This document shows positions 1 through 4,737 of a DNA stretch of 10,956 nucleotides, piece by piece. This DNA comes from CAYYHA01 sp964471535 (lineage in GTDB: Bacteria; Myxococcota; Myxococcia; SLRQ01): NCBI GenBank assembly GCA_964471535.1, contig CAYYHA010000130.1, positions 1 through 10,956 on the forward strand, written 5' to 3'. A model generated the notes under the pieces. That model made no database searches. It was not told the origin of the DNA and worked only from the letters and a program-made list of their open reading frames with translations. The first letter of the stretch is position 1; each line of letters opens with the position of its first letter. The position numbers were made by a program, and so were the translations under genes.

Positions 1-135
1 GTGCCTGCGTGGCCGGTGCCTGTGAAGCCGGTGCCTGCGGAGCCGGTGCATGCGAAGCCGGTGCATGCGAAGCCGGTGCCTGCGTCGCCGGAGCCTGCGT
101 CGCCGGAGCCTGCGCGACGGGTGCCTGCGGCGCAG
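1..135. repeat. 15-bp in-frame tandem repeat (about 9 units)
   Basis: Nine consecutive 15-bp units, most of the form gtgcctgcgnngccg on the plus strand, start at 1, 16, 31, 46, 61, 76, 91, 106 and 121. The units at 46-60 and 61-75 are identical, and those at 76-90 and 91-105 differ by one base, which suggests recent slippage or duplication. Fifteen is a multiple of three, so the array keeps the minus-strand frame and encodes repeating Ala-Pro-Ala-x-(Gln/His) pentapeptides in the zinc-ribbon protein. The array may continue past the left edge. Confidence 0.9.
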
Positions 136-343
136 GCGCTGCGAGCTGCACCGGTGGGGCCACGGGCACCGCCGTCGCCGTGCCGGGGACGTGGGGCGAG
201 CCCGGCGGCGCCGCGGGGTCACCGGGCTGGTAGGCCCGGAAGATGGTCTGGCACCGGGTGCACTGCACCTCGACCCCTCCCGGGGTGATCAAGGTGTCCT
301 GCAGGAGATAGCGCGCCCCGCACTGAATGCACACGACCTTCAT
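1..343 (-). CDS. Zinc-ribbon (MJ0042-type) protein with Pro/Ala repeat tail, partial
   Basis: The ATG at 343-341 overlaps the stop of the upstream helix-hairpin-helix gene as ATGA, so it is translationally coupled. About 114 codons are visible and the 3' end lies beyond the left edge. The first 40 residues form a short zinc ribbon with two CxxC knuckles (C5/C8 and C28/C31) and a Thr-Ile-Phe-Arg stretch after the second one. This is the layout of the MJ0042/zinc_ribbon_5 family common at the N-termini of deltaproteobacterial proteins. A Gly/Pro/Ala linker follows, then tandem pentapeptides of the type Ala-Pro-Ala-Thr-Gln encoded by 15-bp DNA repeats. In myxobacterial relatives such ribbons often precede a long low-complexity linker and a membrane or C-terminal domain, but nothing downstream is visible. 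The function is unknown. The zinc-ribbon assignment is strong, the rest is not. Confidence 0.8.
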   Translation of the reverse strand, partial: MKVVCIQCGARYLLQDTLITPGGVEVQCTRCQTIFRAYQPGDPAAPPGSPHVPGTATAVPVAPPVQLAAPAPQAPVAQAPATQAPATQAPASHAPASHAPAPQAPASQAPATQA

Positions 344-906
344 CGTCCTGCCTCCGATACGGTCACCTTCTCACGGATCCGTGCCAGCGTCTTGGGCCCG
401 ATCCCATGCACCGCTTCGAGCTCCTCCACGTGGGCGAAGGGTCCATGGGCACGCCGGTAGGCGACGATCGCCCGAGCCCGGTCGGGCCCGATGCCCGGCA
501 GTGCGGTCAGGTCCTGGGCGCTGGCCCGGTTGAGATCGATGGGCAGGCCCAGCGCGAGGCGGGTGCTCCCGTCGAGGCTGCCCACCTCGTAGTCGCAGGC
601 CACCTCTTCGCGCCACAGGCGGACGCGATCCCCCGAGCGCACCCGTTTGGGCCGCGCTCCCGGTGTGCAGCCGGCCGCCGCTTCGGCCGCCGCGAGGAGC
701 CGTGCGAGGTCCTCCACGCAGCCGAGGCGCTCCCCATCGCCCGGCCAGGCGACGGCGACGTACCCTGCGCGGCATCGGGGCAGGCCGGGGAGGGCCTCCG
801 GCGACGGGCCGCCTCGGCCGGAGAGCCAGATCGCGCTGCCGGCGCCCACGGCGAGGAGCACACCAGCCACGGCCACGCGCCGCCCGTGCCGGCGGCCAGC
901 GCTCAC
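340..906 (-). CDS. Membrane-anchored ComEA-like helix-hairpin-helix protein
   Basis: This is a 188-residue protein starting at GTG 906, whose start overlaps the lysC stop as GTGA; its own stop overlaps the zinc-ribbon start as ATGA. A basic N-terminus (RRHGRR) is followed by a hydrophobic segment at about residues 11-28, probably a single membrane anchor or uncleaved signal. Residues 33-120 form an unrecognised region with several cysteines. The C-terminus, residues 122-183, is a tandem helix-hairpin-helix of the ComEA/(HhH)2 type: it opens with Ile-Asp-Leu-Asn-Arg-Ala and has Gly-Ile-Gly hairpins at 138-140 and 168-170. ComEA proteins bind incoming double-stranded DNA at the cell surface during natural transformation. 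Here no competence gene is nearby and the middle region does not look like the SLBB-type linker of Bacillus ComEA, so a DNA-binding envelope role is inferred only. Confidence 0.85.
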   Translation of the reverse strand: MSAGRRHGRRVAVAGVLLAVGAGSAIWLSGRGGPSPEALPGLPRCRAGYVAVAWPGDGERLGCVEDLARLLAAAEAAAGCTPGARPKRVRSGDRVRLWREEVACDYEVGSLDGSTRLALGLPIDLNRASAQDLTALPGIGPDRARAIVAYRRAHGPFAHVEELEAVHGIGPKTLARIREKVTVSEAGR

Positions 907-2132
907 GCGCCGGTCTCCTCCGCTGGGGCGTCCAGCCCGAAGGCGCTGTGCAGGGCGCGCACCGCCAGCTCGCAGTACTTCTCCTCGACCACCGCGGAGA
1001 CCTTGATCTCCGAGGTGCTGATCATCTGGATGTTGATGCCCTCCTCCGCCAGCACCCGGAACATCTTCGAGGCGACGCCGGCGTGGGTGCGCATGCCCAC
1101 CCCCACGATGGAGACCTTTGCCATGCGGTCGTCGGTCTCGATGGCCCGCTGTCCCAGGTCCAGCCGTTCCACGATCGCCCGGGCCCGGGCCAGGTCGCCG
1201 CGCGCGGTGGTGAAGGTCACATCCGTGTGGCCCTCCGCCGAGACGTTCTGCACGATCATGTCGACGACCACCCCCGCATCGGCGAGGGGCTCGAAGATCC
1301 GAGCGGCGATGCCCGGGCGATCCGGAACCCCACGCAGGGCGATCTTCGCCTGCTGCCGGTCGTGGGCGATGCCCGAGACGACGACCTCTTCCATGGCTTC
1401 GTCCTCCTCCGTGACCAAGGTGCCCTTGCCGTCGTGGAAGGAGGAGCGCACCCACAGCGGCACCTGGTACTTCATCGCGAAGGCGACGCTGCGGATCTGC
1501 AGCACCTTCGCGCCCAACGAGGCAAGCTCCAGCATCTCCTCGTAGCTGATCCGATCGAGCTTGCGCGCGCGCTGGCAGACGTTGGGGTCGGCGGTGAAGA
1601 CCCCATCCACGTCGGTGTAGATCTCACAGGCATCGGCCCCGAGCGCAGCGGCCAGCGCCACCGCAGAGGTGTCGCTGCCGCCTCGGCCGAGGGTGGTGAT
1701 GTTGCCTGCCTCATCGATGCCCTGGAACCCGGCCACGACGGCGATCTCTCCCCGCTCGAGCACCGCGTGGAGACGCGAGGCGTCGATGGCCTGGATGCGC
1801 GCCCGCGAGAAGCCCGAGTCGGTCAGCACCCGTACCTGGTGCCCGAGGAACGAGCGCGCCTTCCCGCCGAGCGCCTGGATCGCCAGGGCCACGAGGCCCA
1901 CGCTGACCTGCTCGCCCGTGGAAACCACCACATCCACCTCCCGCTCGTCTGGCTGCTCCGAGACCTCGCGCACCAGCTCGAGGAGGCGGTTGGTCTCCCC
2001 CGCCATCGCCGAGACCACCACCACCACCGAGTGGCCGGCCTGCTGCGTATCGAGCACCCGCCGGGCGACGTGACGGATGCGGTCGATCGACCCCACGGAG
2101 GTTCCACCGTACTTTTGGACGATGAGGGGCAC
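903..2132 (-). CDS. lysC: Aspartate kinase (aspartokinase, LysC type)
   Basis: This enzyme phosphorylates L-aspartate to 4-phospho-L-aspartate, the first committed step towards lysine (and diaminopimelate), threonine and methionine. The protein has 409 residues, the usual size of monofunctional Bacillus/Corynebacterium-type enzymes. The N-terminal kinase motif Lys-Tyr-Gly-Gly-Thr-Ser is at 7-12, the Gly-Arg-Gly-Gly-Ser-Asp-Thr-Ser substrate/ATP loop at 149-156, and Tyr-Thr-Asp-Val-Asp-Gly at 172-177. Two ACT domains follow (about 265-330 and 340-405), carrying the Gln-Asn-Val-Ser and Ile-Ser-Thr-Ser-Glu-Ile motifs seen in feedback-regulated enzymes. The start is GTG 2132, because an in-frame TAG lies four codons upstream. 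A GGAG stretch abuts the GTG directly, which is too close for normal Shine-Dalgarno pairing. It is the first gene of a three-gene operon and also contains a probable internal start (see 1392-1410). Confidence 0.96.
   Translation of the reverse strand: MPLIVQKYGGTSVGSIDRIRHVARRVLDTQQAGHSVVVVVSAMAGETNRLLELVREVSEQPDEREVDVVVSTGEQVSVGLVALAIQALGGKARSFLGHQVRVLTDSGFSRARIQAIDASRLHAVLERGEIAVVAGFQGIDEAGNITTLGRGGSDTSAVALAAALGADACEIYTDVDGVFTADPNVCQRARKLDRISYEEMLELASLGAKVLQIRSVAFAMKYQVPLWVRSSFHDGKGTLVTEEDEAMEEVVVSGIAHDRQQAKIALRGVPDRPGIAARIFEPLADAGVVVDMIVQNVSAEGHTDVTFTTARGDLARARAIVERLDLGQRAIETDDRMAKVSIVGVGMRTHAGVASKMFRVLAEEGINIQMISTSEIKVSAVVEEKYCELAVRALHSAFGLDAPAEETGA
1392..1410 (-). promoter_or_regulatory. 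Internal ribosome binding site and start for aspartokinase beta subunit
   Basis: Within lysC, the purine run GGAGGAGGAC (1410-1401) lies just before the in-frame ATG at 1394-1392, with AGGAGG centred about 8 nt upstream of it. Translation from this ATG (Met247) would give a 163-residue product made only of the two ACT domains, beginning Met-Glu-Glu-Val-Val-Val-Ser-Gly-Ile-Ala. Bacillus and Corynebacterium class II aspartokinases are known to be alpha2beta2, with beta translated from an internal start at the equivalent place. The Corynebacterium beta chain, as I recall it, begins with a very similar Met-Glu-Glu-Ala-Val. That translation starts here is inferred. The same purines also encode a Glu/Asp-rich stretch, so the match could be partly coincidental. 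Confidence 0.6.
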
Positions 2133-2141
2133 CTCCGAGCC

Positions 2142-2171
2142 GTTCTAGGGTCCCACCTGCCTCGGAGTCAA
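2142..2171 (-). promoter_or_regulatory. Candidate sigma-70-type promoter of lysC
   Basis: Reading the minus strand, TTGACT (2171-2166; 5 of 6 to TTGACA) is followed by an 18-bp spacer and TAGAAC (2147-2142; 4 of 6 to TATAAT). The expected transcription start, 6-8 nt beyond the -10, falls about 2-4 nt before the GTG at 2132. The mRNA would then be leaderless or nearly so, which agrees with the lack of a properly spaced Shine-Dalgarno. The -35 hexamer lies inside the inverted repeat at 2163-2181. Confidence 0.4.
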
Positions 2172-2181
2172 CGCGACTCCG
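2163..2181. promoter_or_regulatory. Inverted repeat overlapping the lysC -35 box, possible operator
   Basis: This is a perfect 7-bp inverted repeat, cggagtc / gactccg, separated by 5 bp. Its spacing of about 12 bp between half-site centres would suit a dimeric helix-turn-helix regulator on one face of the DNA. It covers the proposed -35 hexamer of lysC, so a bound protein would be expected to block transcription. It could instead be a chance hairpin in GC-rich DNA. No regulator gene is present in the window. Confidence 0.35.
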
Positions 2182-2204
2182 CCGTCGATCCCAGGCCGAA
2201 GCGT

Positions 2205-2226
2205 CGCGCTCCCTGAGGGGAGCGCG
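2205..2226. other. Perfect 9-bp hairpin in divergent intergenic region
   Basis: cgcgctccc and gggagcgcg form a perfect 9-bp stem around a tgag tetraloop. No T-tract follows on either strand, so it is not a canonical intrinsic terminator. It lies upstream of the proposed lysC promoter and about 100 bp upstream of the lipoprotein repeats. It might be a protein-binding palindrome or a structural element between two divergent promoters. I see no recognisable riboswitch and no gene in the rest of 2133-2395. Confidence 0.4.
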
Positions 2227-2330
2227 CGGCGCGCCAGGCGTCCGCCCCCACCCAGTCCTCGGCTACCTCACCCCCGCCGACTGCCTTCACCGACACCCCC
2301 CAGATTGCGCGCCCCAGCCTCATATGGCCG

Positions 2331-2355
2331 GAACGAGGACAGCCGAACGAGGACA
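2331..2355 (+). repeat. 11-bp direct repeat upstream of the SUMF1-like lipoprotein gene
   Basis: The 11-mer gaacgaggaca occurs at 2331-2341 and again at 2345-2355, a 14-bp period, and ends 5 bp before the candidate -35 hexamer at 2361. Tandem direct repeats next to a -35 box are a common layout for response-regulator activator sites, so it may be an activator site for the downstream gene. The regulator is unknown. Confidence 0.4.
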
Positions 2356-2360
2356 TCCGC

Positions 2361-2389
2361 TTGCACCGCCCGATTGCAGGATGGACAAT
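2361..2389 (+). promoter_or_regulatory. Weak candidate promoter of the SUMF1-like lipoprotein gene
   Basis: TTGCAC (2361-2366), a 17-bp spacer, then GACAAT (2384-2389; 4 of 6 to TATAAT). The -10 ends 6 nt before the ATG at 2396, so the transcription start would fall on or next to the start codon. The -35 match is poor (3 of 6). A rival reading is a degraded sigma-54 site, with GG at 2351-2352 and GC at 2363-2364 at the right 10-nt spacing and TTGCA matching the -12 half. Neither is well supported. Confidence 0.25.
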
Positions 2390-2395
2390 GGACTC

Positions 2396-3742
2396 ATGCG
2401 CTGGGCAGGCTTCCTCCTCGCTTCGGGTCTCTCCGTGGCCGCCGTGCTCTGGGGCTGTACGCGCGAGTGCTGGTACGACACCGACTGCGGCGAGTTCAAG
2501 GTGTGCAGCGACGGCCTGTGCCAGGACGCGGACCTCACGCGCGCGAAGCTGGGACTGTGCAGCACGGACCTCGACTGTGGAGCGACCGAACGCTGCTACC
2601 AGGGAAGCTGCGTGGACCGCGACTACGTCCCCCCCAGCCCCGACGGTGGAACGGGCGATGGCGGTACGTCAGACGGGGGCTCGGGCTCCGAGTGTCCGGC
2701 ACCGCCCTTCGTTCCCACCTGCGAGAACTGGGATCCCCAGGCCTGTCCCTGCATCGCTGGGAACTACCTCTTCATCTCTGGGTGCTCCCCCTTCACCGAC
2801 ACCGTGGTCACCGTCACACAGGACGGCTGCTCCCTCTCGGTGATTCTCGGTGGCTACGCCTACGGAGGGGAGATCAGCGCGAACGGCGACGTGAACCTGC
2901 TCGGGGGCGCGGTCGATTGCACCGGATCGCGCAGCGCCACCGACGGGTCGCTGGAACTGACCTGCGGCGGGTGCGGGCACAGCCTGCGCCGCTACCTCGA
3001 CCCGGCGCCGTCGGTGGAGATTCCCACCGGCGCCTTCACGATGGGCAGCGACGATCCTTCCGCGGAGAGCGACGAGAAGCCAGCCCACACTGTCGAACTC
3101 TCGTGCTTCCGCATGGACAAGTACGAGGTCACCTACCGCTACTATGCCGAGTGCGTCGCACCTCCGCCGAACTACGCCGGCTCTCCCTGCCCTCTGCCCC
3201 CCGGCTTCAACAGTGCCGAGGATCTCCTCAATCCGGCCGTCGCCGACCAGCCGGTGCGCGGGGTGAGCTACGATGCCGCCGCCGCCTATTGCACCTTCCG
3301 CGGGCAGCGCCTGCCCACCGAGGCGCAGTGGGAGCGGGCGGCGCGGGGCACCGACGGCCGCACCTATCCCTGGGGAGACGACGCCTCCATGGTCTGCGAC
3401 AGCGGCCTCGCCGAAGTGGCTGAGTGCAATGGCGATGCGCCCGCCGCCTACAACGCCCACCTCGCCGGGGCCTCCCCCGAGGGCATCGTCAACCTGATCG
3501 GCAACGTCCGCGAGTGGGTGCGCGACGCCTACGACCCCGGGTACTACAGCACCTCTCCCACCCAGGACCCGCAGGGGCCGTCCGCCATCGGCAACCCCAA
3601 CCGGGTGGTCCGCGGCGGCTCCTGGCGCACGCCCATCGCCGAGGCCAAGGGCTACAGCCGTGACTTCCTGCAGCGGACGGCGGCCGTGGGTGACCCCGTG
3701 CTCGAGGACGTGGGCTTCCGCTGCGTGCGGGAGCGTTTCTAG
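2396..3742 (+). CDS. Cys-rich lipoprotein with SUMF1/FGE-sulfatase-like domain
   Basis: From ATG 2396 the protein has 448 residues. It opens with a compact lipoprotein signal ending in Leu-Trp-Gly-Cys (Cys21), so it is probably exported and lipid-anchored. ATG 2381 and ATG 2324 are in frame but would add an extension ahead of the signal. Residues 25-73 hold two cysteine modules (Cys-x-x-Asp-x-Asp-Cys ... Cys-x-x-Gly-x-Cys), then an Asp/Gly-rich linker at about 83-98, then an unrecognised Cys-rich, apparently beta-rich region to about 200. Residues 207-448 are a SUMF1/formylglycine-generating-enzyme fold: Phe-Thr-Met-Gly-Ser near its start, Leu-Pro-Thr-Glu-Ala-Gln-Trp-Glu at 306-313, Gly-Asn-Val-Arg-Glu-Trp at 369-374, Arg-Gly-Gly-Ser-Trp at 406-410 and Gly-Phe-Arg-Cys at the end. 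The catalytic cysteine pair that follows Arg-Gly-Gly-Ser-Trp in true enzymes is absent, so it is probably a binding or structural member. It is transcribed alone and diverges from lysC. Confidence 0.88.
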   Translation: MRWAGFLLASGLSVAAVLWGCTRECWYDTDCGEFKVCSDGLCQDADLTRAKLGLCSTDLDCGATERCYQGSCVDRDYVPPSPDGGTGDGGTSDGGSGSECPAPPFVPTCENWDPQACPCIAGNYLFISGCSPFTDTVVTVTQDGCSLSVILGGYAYGGEISANGDVNLLGGAVDCTGSRSATDGSLELTCGGCGHSLRRYLDPAPSVEIPTGAFTMGSDDPSAESDEKPAHTVELSCFRMDKYEVTYRYYAECVAPPPNYAGSPCPLPPGFNSAEDLLNPAVADQPVRGVSYDAAAAYCTFRGQRLPTEAQWERAARGTDGRTYPWGDDASMVCDSGLAEVAECNGDAPAAYNAHLAGASPEGIVNLIGNVREWVRDAYDPGYYSTSPTQDPQGPSAIGNPNRVVRGGSWRTPIAEAKGYSRDFLQRTAAVGDPVLEDVGFRCVRERF

Positions 3743-3760
3743 GCCGCACAGCACTGCGGC
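3743..3760. terminator. Hairpin between convergent genes, possible weak bidirectional terminator
   Basis: gccgca and tgcggc form a perfect 6-bp stem with a 6-nt loop. It starts on the base after the stop codon of the plus-strand lipoprotein gene and sits 12 bp beyond the stop of the minus-strand gene. Its place in a 30-bp convergent gap suggests transcription termination from both sides. There is no T-tract on either strand, so it is not a classical Rho-independent terminator. Confidence 0.35.
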
Positions 3761-3772
3761 ACACCCCGTCCC

Positions 3773-4705
3773 CTACGGCGCCGCCACCGGGGCCCGCTCC
3801 GAGGGGGCTGTCGCCGCCGCTTCGGCGGGGAGCACGGCGGTCCACTCGAGTGTGCGCTTGCCGACCCCCTCCGGGAATCGCAGCCGCCGTGCCGCACGCC
3901 GCAGGCAGACCTCGAGTTCGAGGGGGAAGGTGGAGTCGACGACCTTGGCGAGCGCCACCCCGCCGTCAGCGCCGACCTCCATGCGCACCACCGCCCGGCC
4001 GCTTGGGTGAGGATCGAGGAGCTGCGCCTCGGCGAGGCAGCGGTCGAAGAACCCGCGGCGGGCAGCGAGCAGTGCCGCGGGCGAGGTGCCCTGTCCCTTG
4101 GTGCGCTGCTCGACGAGCGCGACGAGGCCCAGGGCGCGGGCCCGTGCCAGACGAACGAGCGCTCCCCCGTCGTCGCGCACCGAACCCCCGGCCGCGCCCA
4201 GCCATCGCCCATCGAGTCCCACGGTGCGAAGGGCGAAGGCATAGCTGGATCCGTTCCGGCCGACCCATCCGTCCACCACGGCATCGGCGCCGACGCGCCG
4301 CGCCAACGCTGCAAGGGCCGCATCCCCACGGTCTCCCAGCGCTCGCATCCCTTTCGCATCGCGGAGGAGATCGATCTGGCTCTCGTAGACCTCCTCGAGC
4401 CCCACCCGCTCGGCCATGAGCCGCTCCCCCACCGTCTCCATCAAGCGCCGAGCGAGGCCGCGGTCCACACCGCGCGGCTCGGGCCAGAGGACCAGCAGGC
4501 GGAGGCGGGCGCTGGGGCTGAAGTAGGCACGGCCCCGCGGCACCTGCACCGGCCGCGCCGGCGGGGGCTGGGCGGCACACGCAACGCAGACGAGCGCTGA
4601 CGCCGCCGCGACCCACCGGCCGCGTCGCAAGCCGCGGCCCCCGCGTCCTCCGCCGGGGTAGCCGCCGCGCCTACCTGTGCGTACCTCGACCTGCGACGCA
4701 TCCAT
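3773..4705 (-). CDS. Exported, probably lipid-anchored protein with AgmX/PglI (TonB-like) C-terminal domain
   Basis: From ATG 4705 the protein has 310 residues. A Gly/Arg-rich start precedes a hydrophobic segment (residues 31-45) ending Val-Cys-Val-Ala-Cys, a near-lipobox with Cys43 the likely lipidation site. Starting instead at TTG 4630 would give a neater signal peptide and leave 98 bp rather than 23 bp before the divergent gene. Residues 60-200 resemble the CsgG/TolB-N type of lipoprotein domain: 'Gly-Ala-Asp-Ala-Val-Val-Asp-Gly', then strands around a Gly-Arg-Asn-Gly turn. Residues 212-291 match the myxobacterial AgmX/PglI C-terminal, TonB-like domain, with the pattern Arg-Cys-Leu ... 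Gly-Arg-Ala-Val-Val-Arg-Met-Glu-Val ... Glu-Val-Cys-Leu-Arg-Arg-Ala ... Leu-Arg-Phe-Pro and a likely disulfide pair (Cys223/Cys267). An envelope role is probable, but the exact function is unknown. It is divergent from the HEAT/HD-GYP unit. Confidence 0.8.
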   Translation of the reverse strand: MDASQVEVRTGRRGGYPGGGRGGRGLRRGRWVAAASALVCVACAAQPPPARPVQVPRGRAYFSPSARLRLLVLWPEPRGVDRGLARRLMETVGERLMAERVGLEEVYESQIDLLRDAKGMRALGDRGDAALAALARRVGADAVVDGWVGRNGSSYAFALRTVGLDGRWLGAAGGSVRDDGGALVRLARARALGLVALVEQRTKGQGTSPAALLAARRGFFDRCLAEAQLLDPHPSGRAVVRMEVGADGGVALAKVVDSTFPLELEVCLRRAARRLRFPEGVGKRTLEWTAVLPAEAAATAPSERAPVAAP

Positions 4706-4724
4706 GGCAATCTGAACCTTCCGT

Positions 4725-4730
4725 TACAAT
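4725..4730 (+). promoter_or_regulatory. Candidate -10 element of the HEAT/HD-GYP unit
   Basis: TACAAT matches TATAAT at 5 of 6 positions in an otherwise GC-rich region. It ends 7 nt before the ATG at 4738, so transcription would begin at or next to that codon and overlap the alternative ATG at 4729. No -35 match is seen at 16-18 bp upstream. The nearby sequence (acaatgggatcgatg) resembles the one before the lipoprotein start (acaatggactcatg at 2385-2398). Confidence 0.3.
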
Positions 4731-4737
4731 GGGATCG

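Noticed and set aside
1..135. CRISPR-like array
   Set aside because: Units are 15 bp and directly adjacent with no spacers, and they encode an in-frame Pro/Ala repeat.
663..2216. Long plus-strand open frame opposite lysC and the helix-hairpin-helix gene
   Set aside because: It is antisense to a certain aspartokinase, its translation is His/Arg/Asp-rich without domains, and long antisense frames are expected at this GC content.
2133..2330. Lysine riboswitch upstream of lysC
   Set aside because: No conserved L-box core sequences are visible on the minus strand, and the best promoter leaves essentially no leader. The hairpins here lack the five-helix layout.
2350..2365. Sigma-54 promoter before the lipoprotein gene
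   Set aside because: GG and GC have the correct 10-nt spacing and TTGCA fits the -12 half, but the -24 half is otherwise mismatched (AGGACA for TGGCAC). Kept only as an alternative reading.
2324..2395. Upstream in-frame ATG starts (2324 and 2381) for the SUMF1-like lipoprotein
   Set aside because: They add residues ahead of a textbook lipoprotein signal and have no better ribosome binding site. The region also contains the direct repeat and the candidate promoter.
2669..3754. Minus-strand open frame opposite the SUMF1-like lipoprotein gene
   Set aside because: The lipoprotein reading has a signal peptide and family motifs. The antisense translation is Gly/Val/Ala-rich with no recognisable motif.
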